DNA from: Deltaproteobacteria bacterium HGW-Deltaproteobacteria-14 | GTDB lineage: Bacteria; Myxococcota_A; UBA9042; PHBI01 | DNA length: 35,891 bases | Assembly: GCA_002841945.1 (NCBI GenBank) | Contig: PHBI01000003.1 | Location: forward strand, 115,905-151,795 | Direction of reading: 5' to 3' | Shown: positions 16,310 to 26,600 of the stretch, in pieces | How the letters are laid out: each line of letters starts with the position of its first letter | Numbering within the stretch: the stretch's first letter is position 1 | Made by a program: the position numbers and the translations under genes | Notes under the pieces: generated by a model | What the model saw: only the letters and a program-made list of their open reading frames with translations | What the model was told of the DNA's origin: nothing | Databases searched by the model: none

Positions 16310-16352
16310 GCTCGGGGTGCCCAGCCGCAGGCCGCCACCGGGCGCCCCGAGC
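16310..16352 (-). terminator. 13-bp inverted repeat after the kinase gene
   Basis: Arms at 16310-16322 and 16340-16352 pair over 13 positions with one G-T type mismatch and a 17-base loop. The element begins 10 bases after the kinase stop codon in the direction of transcription. No T-tract follows, but in a genome this GC-rich a strong stem is a reasonable terminator or RNA-stabilising element. Confidence 0.5.
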
Positions 16353-16361
16353 GGGCCCCGA

Positions 16362-17717
<1,356 letters not shown>

Positions 17718-17718
17718 G

Positions 17719-19437
17719 TCAACCTCCGGTGTCAGCCACTCCGGCATACCGCGACTCGCGCTTCACGACCAGCCGCCCCCCGAGCGCCACCGCGTCGATC
17801 CCGGTCGCGGCGAAGCAGCGCAGGGCGTCGGCGGGGGTCTCGACGATGGGCTCACCGGCGACGTTGAACGAGGTGTTGAGGAGGATCGGGACCCCGGTCC
17901 GCGCCGCGAACGCCTCGAGGAGCCGAGCGAGCGGCCCGCTGTCGGGGGCGACGGTCTGCACCCGCGCGCTGCCGTCGACGTGGACGACCGCCGGGATGCG
18001 CGCGCGTCGGTCGGGGCGCGTCGGCACCACCCGCAGCATGAACGGGCTCTCCGGCACCTCGCCGAGGTCGAACCAGGCTCGCGCCTCGCTCGCCAGCACC
18101 GCCGGCGCGAACGGGCGGAAGCCCTCGCGGTGCTTCACCCGCGTGTTCAGGTGGTCCTTGCCGTCCGCGCGCCGTGGATCGAGGAGGATCGAGCGCTGGC
18201 CGAGCGCCCGCGGGCCGAGCTCGGAGCGCCCCTGAAACCACCCGACCACCGCGCCCCGGTCGAGGAGCGCCGCGACGGCCGCGTAGAGGTCGTCGGGGCG
18301 CGTCGCGATCGCGCCCGGGCCGGCGTGGCCGGCCGCGATCGCCTCGGCCACGGCGGCGTCGGAGTAGCTGCGCCCCATCCCGTCGCTGGTGAGCCGCGGC
18401 CCGGCGCGGAACCCGGTCAGCCGCCACAGCCCCTCCCACGCCGCGCCCAGCGCCGTCCCGCAGTCCTCCGCGGCGGGCAGCACGAACACCTCGTTGAAGA
18501 GCCCGCTGCGGACGATCCGCTCGTTGGCGATGCCGTTGAGGGCGACGCCCCCGGCGAGGCACAGCCGCCGGCTCCCGGTCAGCGCCCGGGCCCGCGCCGC
18601 GAGGTGCATCACGCCCACCTCGAGCGCCTCCTGGACGCTCCGCGCCAGGTCCTCCCAGGTCTCGCGGTGCGCCGGCCAGCCCCCCGCGGGCCAGCGGCGG
18701 CGGTGGATCCCGTCGGCGAACACGAGGCGCGGCCCGTCGATCGCCAGGAAGTCGTCCACCGGCGAGCGCGGCCGCCCGTAGGGGGCGAGGCCCATGACCT
18801 TGCCGGCGTCCTGCCAGCTCCCGAAGACGAGCCGCGCGACCGCCTGGTACATCGTCCCGAGGCTCGCGAACGGCGGCAGCGGCGACAGCGGTCGGCCGGG
18901 GGCTGGCGCGGGCGCCGACAGCGCGCCGAGCTGCTTCTCGCGCGCGACGAGCCCGGCGGGGGTGGCGTGGTATATCGAGCTCACCTCGCGCCCCGTCGTG
19001 GGCCCGATGACCGCGGCGCGCTCGGCGTCGTCGAGGTCCGCCGCCTCCGATCCCATGCCGTCGATCACCAGCACCGCCGCCTCGTCCCAGCCGCTCGCGG
19101 CGAAGGCCCCCGCCGCGTGGCCGCGGTGGTGGGTGACCAGCCCCCGCGGGACGCCGCTCAGCGTCGCGTGCCGGGTGAGATCGAGCTCGGGGGCGACCGC
19201 CGAGCGCAGCGGACAGGTGACGACCAGCGCCACCTCCCGCGGCGCGACCCCGGCCGCGTCGAGCACCTCGTCGATGGCGCGGGCGCCCTCCGCCGGGCGC
19301 AGGAACGCCCGCTTGACGCGGCACAGCCGCTCCTCTTGCACTGCGGCAAGAACAGCGCCAGAGCCATCCAGCAAACACGCCGCCCCATTGTGCGACGCAG
19401 CAAGTCCGAGGACGAGAGGCGGGCGCGCGGGGCTCAC
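17719..19437 (-). CDS. Carbamoyltransferase, NodU/CmcH family
   Basis: The chosen start is the GTG at 19437, which overlaps the TGA of the upstream gene (GTGA) and is followed after six codons by the conserved LVLGLAASHNGAACLL strand; this gives 572 residues, normal for the family. The N-terminal ASKHA/Kae1-like domain shows QEERLCRVKR (substrate loop), THHRGHAAGAF (metal-binding His pair), VIDGMG and GKVMGLAPYG. The C-terminal YrdC-like/TobZ-type domain shows GRSELGPRALGQRSIL, HREGFRPFAPAVL and LLNTSFNVAGEPIV. These enzymes transfer carbamoyl from carbamoyl phosphate, through carbamoyl-adenylate, to a hydroxyl of a sugar or secondary metabolite. The acceptor cannot be told from sequence. Coupling to a 2OG oxygenase suggests that the oxygenase makes the hydroxyl that is then carbamoylated; this is inference. 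Confidence 0.9.
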   Translation of the reverse strand: MSPARPPLVLGLAASHNGAACLLDGSGAVLAAVQEERLCRVKRAFLRPAEGARAIDEVLDAAGVAPREVALVVTCPLRSAVAPELDLTRHATLSGVPRGLVTHHRGHAAGAFAASGWDEAAVLVIDGMGSEAADLDDAERAAVIGPTTGREVSSIYHATPAGLVAREKQLGALSAPAPAPGRPLSPLPPFASLGTMYQAVARLVFGSWQDAGKVMGLAPYGRPRSPVDDFLAIDGPRLVFADGIHRRRWPAGGWPAHRETWEDLARSVQEALEVGVMHLAARARALTGSRRLCLAGGVALNGIANERIVRSGLFNEVFVLPAAEDCGTALGAAWEGLWRLTGFRAGPRLTSDGMGRSYSDAAVAEAIAAGHAGPGAIATRPDDLYAAVAALLDRGAVVGWFQGRSELGPRALGQRSILLDPRRADGKDHLNTRVKHREGFRPFAPAVLASEARAWFDLGEVPESPFMLRVVPTRPDRRARIPAVVHVDGSARVQTVAPDSGPLARLLEAFAARTGVPILLNTSFNVAGEPIVETPADALRCFAATGIDAVALGGRLVVKRESRYAGVADTGG

Positions 19438-20351
19438 GAGAGCGCGTGCTCCGCGGAGGTCCACCACCCGGTGAGGGTGCTGCGGCGGCGCCCGACGACG
19501 GGCTCGACGGCGTGCCAGGTGTCGGCGTCGGGGGCGAAGACGCAGACGTCGCCGGCGTGGGGGAGCCAGCGCTCGGTCACCGCGAAGCCGCCCGGCCCCG
19601 GGTCGCCGAACGCGATGGCGCCGCCGTCCCGGGCGCGCCAGCCCTCGCACAGGCCCACCGAGAGCGTCCCCTGATAGCGCCGGCCGTCGGGGTGTACGCC
19701 CATGTGGTCTCCGTCGTCGAGGCGCCAGGCGTTCAGGGTCAGCCCGGGCGGGAGCTCGCGGCCGATCACCGCGCCGAACAGCGCGCGGGTCGCCGGGGCG
19801 GCCATGAAGGCGCGCCAGCCGCGCAGGGCGTCGGCGCCGACGAGGCAGCGTGAGGCCTGCACGAGGTCGGTCTCGAGGCGCGCGTAGGGGAGGGCGGCGA
19901 CCTCGGCGGCGAGCCCGGCGAGCGCGTCGGGGGCGACGAAGCCGGCCAGGACCAGGTAGCGTCGGCCGGCCGCGCGCGCCTCGGCGAGGCGGCGCCAGCG
20001 CTCGGGATCGCGCCAGCCGGGGGCGACCAGGGCCGGCAGCGCCGCGCTGGAGTCGGCCCAGTCCAGCGCGGCGACCTCACCGGCCGCGGCGACCTCGGGG
20101 CGGCCGCGCAGCTTCGCGTCCCAGAAGGTCGCGCGCAGCTCGACGGCGCTGGCCCCCTCGAGCAGCCCGTGCTGCTTGAGCCGCATGGCCAGGATGGGGT
20201 CGCGTCGCCCCAGCGCGCGCGCCTCCCGTGGGCTCAGGGAGAGCCGCCGCTCGGTCAGGGGATCGAGGAGCTCGAGCCCGCCGTCCTCGCGTTCGCGGCG
20301 CAGCACCTCGGCGCGGAGGCGATCCAGCAGCGTGTCTCGTTCGTTCGCCAT
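19434..20351 (-). CDS. 2-oxoglutarate/Fe(II)-dependent oxygenase (prolyl-4-hydroxylase-like)
   Basis: The 305-residue product from the ATG at 20351 has the double-stranded beta-helix signature near its C-terminus: H220-P-D222 (iron ligands HxD), then H280 (third ligand, in DTWHAVEPV) and a basic cluster at 288-290 before STLTGWW that should bind the 2OG carboxylate. A W-R-L-D-D-G-D-H-M stretch precedes the first ligand, as in P4H-type enzymes. Residues about 22-80 form an extra N-terminal part with LELLDPLTERRLSLS and ILAMRLKQHGLLEG; I do not recognise it for certain, though it looks like a small winged-helix (PqqD-like) domain. Upstream TTG/GTG codons are possible starts; no strong Shine-Dalgarno was found. 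First gene of the operon; its stop overlaps the next start. Substrate unknown. Confidence 0.85.
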   Translation of the reverse strand: MANERDTLLDRLRAEVLRREREDGGLELLDPLTERRLSLSPREARALGRRDPILAMRLKQHGLLEGASAVELRATFWDAKLRGRPEVAAAGEVAALDWADSSAALPALVAPGWRDPERWRRLAEARAAGRRYLVLAGFVAPDALAGLAAEVAALPYARLETDLVQASRCLVGADALRGWRAFMAAPATRALFGAVIGRELPPGLTLNAWRLDDGDHMGVHPDGRRYQGTLSVGLCEGWRARDGGAIAFGDPGPGGFAVTERWLPHAGDVCVFAPDADTWHAVEPVVGRRRSTLTGWWTSAEHALS

Positions 20352-20502
20352 GCGGCGATCATCGCACAACCCCAATCCCTGTAAAACCGGCGTCGTGCGG
20401 GCGCGGGACCGGGAAACCGAACCCGCGCGCCGTCGATGAAGGTTGCCCTCGCCGACGGCGCCTGGCTACCGTGCCGCCCGTCGGTTCGCACTGGAGGTTC
20501 GC
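20352..20502. promoter_or_regulatory. Divergent promoter region, oxygenase operon versus serine protease
   Basis: The 151-bp gap separates two divergent starts. A slightly AT-richer core lies at 20360-20400. On the plus strand TTGCCC near 20452, 17 bases before CTACCG, is a weak -35/-10-like pair. The right end is the GGAGG Shine-Dalgarno (20493-20497) of the protease gene, which decides its GTG start. Confidence 0.3.
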
Positions 20503-22971
20503 GTGGCTCACCGCTCCGTTCGCATTTTGGGTCTTGCTCTCACGCTCCTGGCGGCCTGCCAGCAGCAGGCGCCGGAGGGCGACGAGCTCGCGACGGTCGA
20601 GCGACCCATCGTCAATGGCCAGATCGAGACCGGCTGGCCCGCGGTCGGCGCGCTGACCGCCTACTACCCTCCGTCCTGGGGCGGCTACGCCGGCGCGTTC
20701 TGCACCGGCACGCTCATCCAGCCGCAGTGGGTGCTGACCGCCGGTCACTGCGTCTACGATCAGCAGGGCGACGTGATCTTGACCTCCCAGACGCGCTTCT
20801 TCCTCGGCAACGACGCGCGCCGCAGCAACACCTCGAACGGCCCGATCAGCGGCACCCTCTACGCGGTCGACGGGGTGTACCCGCACGCGCAGTACAACGA
20901 CCAGTCCCTCGCCAACGACATCGCGCTGGTGCACCTCTCCGCCCCCATCAGCGGCACGGCGGCCATCGCGACCAGCACCGACTACCCGCAGGTCGGGTCG
21001 ACCGCGACCTACATCGGGTTCGGCGCCACCGAGGGCATTGGCGAGACCGGCTCGGGGCTCAAGCGCTCGACGACCTTCCCCATCAGCTACGTGTACTCGA
21101 ACGAGGGCGTCTACGTGTCGAACTACAACGGCACCGGGACGTGCTTCGGCGACTCGGGCGGGCCGGGGCTCCAGCAGAAGAACGGCGTCTGGAAGGTCAT
21201 CGGGCTCACCTCGGCGGGCACGGGCTGTGCCCCCGGGGAGTCCTGCGACCCCGACCCGTGCAAGCGCCCGACGATCCACACCCGCGTCGACTGGTACGCC
21301 GGCTGGATCGCCCAGATCACCAACACCGCGGCGCCCAACTGCCAGCAGAACGCCGGCATGTGCGCCTGCACCGCGGCCTGCCAGTCCAACGGCCAGTGCA
21401 ACAACGCCGTCTGCCAGACCACCAGCTGCGAGGACACCTACGACTGCCTCGTGAACTGCGGCTCCGACGCCGTCTGCCAGAGCGCCTGCTACGACAACGC
21501 GACCCCGACCGCCCAGGGCCAGCTCGACGCGCTCTTCGAGTGCTCGGACCAGTACTGCTCCAACGCCAGCCAGGCGAACTACGGCACCTGCGTGACCAAC
21601 AGCTGCGCCAGCCAGATCAACGCCTGCTTCCCGGTCGGCGCCGGCGCCTGGACCTGCCGCCAGGTCTACGACTGCCTCGTCGACTGCCCTTCGAGCGACA
21701 GCACCTGCGGCAACACCTGCTACGAGCAGGGCACGACCCAGGCGCAGACCGACCTCGACGCGCTGCTCGGCTGCCTCAACGACGTCTGCGGCAGCCTCTC
21801 TGGTGACGCCTTCCAGACCTGCGCCTCGCAGCAGTGCGGCGGTCAGATCGACGCCTGCCTGCCGACGCTGACCGGCAGCGAGAGCTGCACCGACGTCGCC
21901 AGCTGCATCAACGCCTGCCCCGACAACGACAGCGAGTGCCCCTACGCCTGCTTCGAGACCGGGACCGCGGCGGCCCAGGACAAGTACATCGCGCTGGTCG
22001 ACTGCGCGGACACCCAGTGCGGCTCGCTGTCCGGTGACGCCTACTTCGAGTGCTACTCCCAGCAGTGCGGGGGCGAGCTCGATGCGTGCTTCCCGCCGGC
22101 GAACTGCCCCATCACCGGCGGCGGCTGCGCCTCGGGGGACGCCTGCTACCCGACCGCCACCGGCAAGACCGACTGCTACCCGTCCAACGGCAAGGGCTTC
22201 GGTGTCGCCTGCGCCGACACCGACACCCACCTCGACTGCGGCGACGGCATGGTCTGCCTCGACGGCGCGTGCGAGCTCTTCTGCGGGACCAGCGCGAACT
22301 GCGGGGCGGGGCGCACCTGCGAGCTGCCGTTCAGCGACGCGACCCCGAACATCGGGACCTGCGGCTGCGTCGACGCCGACGGCGACGGGACGTGCGCCGC
22401 CGACGACTGCGACGACCAGCAGGCGTCGGCCCACCCGGGCGCGGCCGAGGGCTGCGACGGCATGGACAACGACTGCGACGGCGAGACCGACGAGGGCTGC
22501 GGCGGGTGCGTCGACAGCGACCTCGACGGCTACTGCGTCGAGGTCGACTGCAACGACAACGACGCCGCCAGCCACCCGAACGCGGGCGAGCGCTGCGGCG
22601 ACGGCCAGGACAACGACTGCGACGGGCAGACCGACGAGGACTGCACGACCTGCGTCGACAACGACCAGGACGGCTACTGCTCGAGCGTCGACTGCAACGA
22701 CGGCGATCCCGGCGTCCACCCCGGCGGGACCGAGGTCTGCGACGGCAAGGACAACGACTGCAGCGGCGCGACGGACGAGGGCTGCGGCACGAACCCGAAC
22801 GCCGACACCGTCGGCGGCGACGCCAGCGTCGGGACCGACACGGTGACCGGCACCGGCGGCAGCCGCAACAGCTCCGGCTGCGCCGGGGGCGGCGCGGGTG
22901 GTCTCGGCGGGCTGCTGGCGCTCTTCGCGGCGCTCGCGCTGCTCGCCGTCCGGCGCCGGCGCATCGTCTGA
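20503..22971 (+). CDS. Chymotrypsin-fold serine protease with Cys-rich repeats, MopE motifs and MYXO-CTERM-like tail
   Basis: The GTG at 20503 has GGAGG 5 bases upstream and starts directly at a signal peptide with lipobox LAAC (Cys19); a longer ATG start 20 codons upstream would mask it. The 822-residue product shows RPIVNG (activation site about 34-39), LTAGHC (His82), NDIAL (Asp139) and TCFGDSGGP (Ser218): a complete triad. The position equal to trypsin Asp189 is Gly212, so Arg/Lys specificity is doubtful. Three Cys-rich modules of about 76 residues start near 309, 384 and 461. Three MopE-type motifs (CDGMDNDCDG, CGDGQDNDCDG, CDGKDNDCSG) lie at about 640-765. The end is a Thr/Asp/Gly linker, SGC (Cys793), a Gly/Leu-rich membrane span and RRRR, like a MYXO-CTERM sorting signal. 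Likely a surface-anchored protease. Confidence 0.9.
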   Translation: MAHRSVRILGLALTLLAACQQQAPEGDELATVERPIVNGQIETGWPAVGALTAYYPPSWGGYAGAFCTGTLIQPQWVLTAGHCVYDQQGDVILTSQTRFFLGNDARRSNTSNGPISGTLYAVDGVYPHAQYNDQSLANDIALVHLSAPISGTAAIATSTDYPQVGSTATYIGFGATEGIGETGSGLKRSTTFPISYVYSNEGVYVSNYNGTGTCFGDSGGPGLQQKNGVWKVIGLTSAGTGCAPGESCDPDPCKRPTIHTRVDWYAGWIAQITNTAAPNCQQNAGMCACTAACQSNGQCNNAVCQTTSCEDTYDCLVNCGSDAVCQSACYDNATPTAQGQLDALFECSDQYCSNASQANYGTCVTNSCASQINACFPVGAGAWTCRQVYDCLVDCPSSDSTCGNTCYEQGTTQAQTDLDALLGCLNDVCGSLSGDAFQTCASQQCGGQIDACLPTLTGSESCTDVASCINACPDNDSECPYACFETGTAAAQDKYIALVDCADTQCGSLSGDAYFECYSQQCGGELDACFPPANCPITGGGCASGDACYPTATGKTDCYPSNGKGFGVACADTDTHLDCGDGMVCLDGACELFCGTSANCGAGRTCELPFSDATPNIGTCGCVDADGDGTCAADDCDDQQASAHPGAAEGCDGMDNDCDGETDEGCGGCVDSDLDGYCVEVDCNDNDAASHPNAGERCGDGQDNDCDGQTDEDCTTCVDNDQDGYCSSVDCNDGDPGVHPGGTEVCDGKDNDCSGATDEGCGTNPNADTVGGDASVGTDTVTGTGGSRNSSGCAGGGAGGLGGLLALFAALALLAVRRRRIV

Positions 22972-23624
22972 TGGCTCGAACGGCTCGCGAAGCGCGGGCG
23001 CTCGAGGTCCACGCGCGGCTGGCGACGTCGATCCCGACCCCCGAGGTCGAGCTCGACTTCGCCGACGCGTGGCAGCTCCTGGTGGCGACCATCCTGGCCG
23101 CCCAGAGCACGGACAAGATGATCAACACGGTGACGCCGACGCTCTTTGGGCGCTGGCCGACGCCGGCGGCGCTGGGCGCGGCCGAGCAGGCGGAGGTCGA
23201 GGAGGTCATCCACTCGACCGGCTTCTTCCGCAACAAGGCCAAGGCGATCATCGCCGCCTCGAGGATGCTCGCCGAGGACTTCGGCGGGGTGGTCCCCGAG
23301 GACATCGACGCGGTGGTGACGCTGCCGGGCGTCGCCCGCAAGACCGCCAACGTGGTCCTCGGCTCGGCCTACGGGATCGCGTCGGGGATGGTGGTCGACA
23401 CCCACGTCACCCGGGTGGCCGGGCGCCTCGGGCTCACCGCCGAGAAGAGCGCGGTGAAGATCGAGGCCGACCTGTGCGCGCTCTTCCCGCGGGACGGCTG
23501 GGTGGCCGCGAGCCACCGCCTGGTGCTGCACGGGCGCTACGTGTGCAAAGCGAAGAATCCGGCCTGCGCCGAGTGCGTACTCGGCGATATCTGTCCGTCC
23601 CGAGAAGCCTTTATCCCGGGCTGA
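22971..23624 (+). CDS. nth: Endonuclease III (DNA glycosylase/AP lyase)
   Basis: The start ATG shares its A with the stop TGA of the protease gene (TGATG at 22969-22973), a coupled arrangement. The 217-residue product is full length for the family. It has the helix-hairpin-helix LPGVARKTANVV with catalytic Lys124, VDTHV with catalytic Asp143, and the iron-sulfur cluster loop C192-x6-C199-x2-C202-x5-C208. It removes oxidised pyrimidines from DNA and nicks the abasic site in base-excision repair. It is odd to find this cytosolic repair gene coupled to a surface protease gene, which suggests shared transcription without shared function. It converges on the alpha-2-macroglobulin gene. Confidence 0.96.
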   Translation: MARTAREARALEVHARLATSIPTPEVELDFADAWQLLVATILAAQSTDKMINTVTPTLFGRWPTPAALGAAEQAEVEEVIHSTGFFRNKAKAIIAASRMLAEDFGGVVPEDIDAVVTLPGVARKTANVVLGSAYGIASGMVVDTHVTRVAGRLGLTAEKSAVKIEADLCALFPRDGWVAASHRLVLHGRYVCKAKNPACAECVLGDICPSREAFIPG

Positions 23625-23629
23625 GCACC

Positions 23630-23646
23630 ATGCTGCAACGCGGCAT
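23630..23646. terminator. Small hairpin between convergent nth and alpha-2-macroglobulin genes
   Basis: ATGCTGC (23630-23636), loop AAC, GCGGCAT (23640-23646) form a 7-bp stem with one wobble-type mismatch, filling most of the 21-bp gap between two facing stop codons. No T-tract. Confidence 0.35.
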
Positions 23647-26600
23647 CATGGGCGCGCGCTGGCGGTCGTGGGCGCCCGTCGGGTGACCCGCAGGCGCAGC
23701 GGGGCGCTAGCGCCGCGGACGTCGGGGGCGTAGTAGGCGTAGGCCTGCGCGGGGGCCTGGAAGACCTCGCACGGGCTCGTCGCCTCGAGCGCGTAGGGCA
23801 ACACCAGCCCGTCCCTCGGCCCGAGCTCGGTCAGGTAGAGGTTGATCTGATCGCCGAGCGCTTCGAAGCGCGCCACCGAGGTGGTCGCGACGAGGCGCTC
23901 GAGGCTCGCGCGGTCGGCGGCGAAGCCCGGCGGCACGGGGACCACCAGCGTCGGCATCCGGACCGCCTCGGCGCCGGGGTTGGCGACGGCCACGGTCATC
24001 GCGAGGGTCGAACCGGCGTCCACCGCGGCTGCGGCGCTCTCGAGGTGGACGATCAGCCCCTCGCTGCGCGGGGCGGGGGCCTCCCGAGTGCGCCACGAGA
24101 GGCGCAGGTCGGTGTAGAGCGAGACGTCCTCGGCGCCGCTGAGGGCGAGCCGGTGGACGCCCGGCGCGAGCCCGTCGGGGAGCGCCGCGGTCGGGAGCGC
24201 GTCGCCGTCGAGGTCGAGGCTGGCGAAGGGCGCCCCGTCGAGGGTCACGCCCACCTCCCCGGTGACCACCGCCGTCACGTCGCCCTGGGCGAGGACCGCC
24301 GCTCGCAGCGCCTGGACCGTCCCCTGGGTGGTGCCCCAGCCGTACCTCGGGTGGCGGGCGCCCCACAGCCACCGCAGCTCCTCCTGTGGGGACGCGCCGG
24401 AGTGCGCCAGGATCCGCGCCGACGCCACCAGCGCGGTGGTGTCGACCCGCCCGAGGCGGCCGCTCTCGAGAAAGAGGGTGCCGGTCCCGGCGGGGTAGGT
24501 CGCGCCGGTGTCTTCGTTGACCCGCAGCCCGTCGAGCAGCGCCAGCGGCACCTCGGGCCGGCCACCCGCGCGCGCCTCGGCGGCCGCCCAGACCGCCAGC
24601 GCGTAGGGCCGGCTCGCCATCGCGCGGCGGTGGGCCCGGAGGTAGGCGAGCCCGCGGCGCACGCTCGCGTCGACCGGGCCCGTCTCGGCCAAGGACCACG
24701 TGACGAAGGCCGTCGTCGCGACCGCGTCGGCGTCGGGGCTCCAGCGCGACTGGACCGGGTAGCTCCCGTCGGCCCGCTGCTGGCGCTTCATCCACGCCCG
24801 GGTCCGGCTGATGACGGCGCGGTCGACCGGGTAGACCGCGGCCATGTCGCTGAACTCCATCACGCCGAAGGCGGTCAGCGCGAGGTGCGCCGGGGCGTCG
24901 CCGAACCACGAGAAGCCGCCGCCCTGGACCTCGTAGCGGAGCAGGCGCTGATAGCCCTTGCCGACCAGCTCCCGCGCGGTGGCGATCGACTTGGGGTTGG
25001 CCTCGCGGCTCGACTCGAGCAGGCGCAGCACGAGCAGGTTCGGGTAGGTGGTGCTCGTCGTCTGCTCGAAGCAGCCGTGGGGCTCCCGCAGCATCCCCTC
25101 GAGGCCGTCGAGGATCTGGTCGGCGGCGCCGCGATAGACGCGCAGCCGCCCGCGGACCGTGCTCGGGTCGGCGTCCTCGGGCACGCGCAGGGTCAGCTCC
25201 TGGGCGCCGGCCCGCAGCTCGCCCGGGATGACGAGGCGCTGCTCGAGCCCCTGTCCCGCGACCGTGACGTCCCGCGCGACCGCGTCCCGCTCGCCGGTCG
25301 CGTCCCGCAGGCTGGCTACCAGGCGTCCGCCCCCGACGCGCTCCGCGCTCACGGTGAAGCGCGCCACCCGGGTCTCGCCCGTGGGGACGTCGAGGGTCTG
25401 CGCCGCCGCGCCGGCGATCCGCAGCCCCCCAGTGGCCCCGAGGGTGACCTGCAGCGCGCCGCCTCCGGGCTCGTGGTTGGTCACGTAGGTGGCGACCTCG
25501 TGGGTGTCGCCGACCGTCAGCCGCCGCGGGGCCTGGACCTCGAGGTGGAGCGGCAGGAACGTCTCGACGTGCGCCCGCCCGACGCCCACGGCGCCGTCGG
25601 CGGCGATGGCCTCGACGTGGACGTCCCAGCCGGTGACGCTGTCGGGCAGGGTGAACGGCAGCCGCGCGCGCCCGTCCGCGCCGGTGGTCTCGCCGACCAC
25701 CCACAGCGCGGTCTCGTCGAAGCGCTCGCGCAGGGGCGCCACCTTCGGATCCACGCCGACCGCGTGGCCCCGGACCGCCGCGCTCCCGAGGCGGATGTAG
25801 GCGCGGCCCGAGGAGCCGCCGCCGCCGGCCCCGGTGCCCGCGTAGCCGATGCCGCTCAACCACGAGTTCTCGGCGAAGACGTCCGTCTGGAGCAGATCGT
25901 CGGGGGTGTCGAGGACCCCGTCCGCCCCCGGCGAGGCGAGGTAGACCCAGCCGTCGCTCGGATCCGCCCCGACGACGAAGGGCGCTCCCCAGCCGTCGCC
26001 GGCGAGGTAGCGGGTCCGCACCAGCGCGGCGGGGTCGAAGGGGCCGCCCCGCTTCAGCCGCGCCTTGACCGTCCCGCGCAGCGGCTGCAGGCGTCGCACG
26101 AGCAGCTCCATGCGCTGCGACGTCACGTCCGTGGCCCACTGGCCAGGGGTCAGGTGGGGCTGCACCATCGCGACGTCCTGCCAGGTCCGCGGCGGCCCGA
26201 ACGGGCCGGCGATCGCGGCGGGCTCCCAGCCGGCGGTCTTCAGCACCGCCTCGAGGGGGCGCGCGCGCAGCCGCTCCCCGTCGGCGTCCCCGGTGACCAC
26301 CGGGCCCGGCGTGCGCACCAGGACCCGCAGCGCGGCCGCGACGATCTGGAAGCTGTAGCGCTGCTCCGCGAGGAAGCGGTCGCGCGCCGGCCGCACGATC
26401 TCCGGCGCGCGCACGTCGAGCGGCACGCTCGCGACGAGCGCCCGCATCGCCTCCTCCTCGACCGCGGTCCGCGTCGGGCGCCGCAGCAGCCGGCCGAACA
26501 GCTCCCCGCGCGCCTCGATCGCGCCGACGTCGTCCTTGGCCAGGACCTCCGACAGGTCCCGCTGCGGCGTCGCGAGCGCGAGCAGGCGCTCATCGACGAT

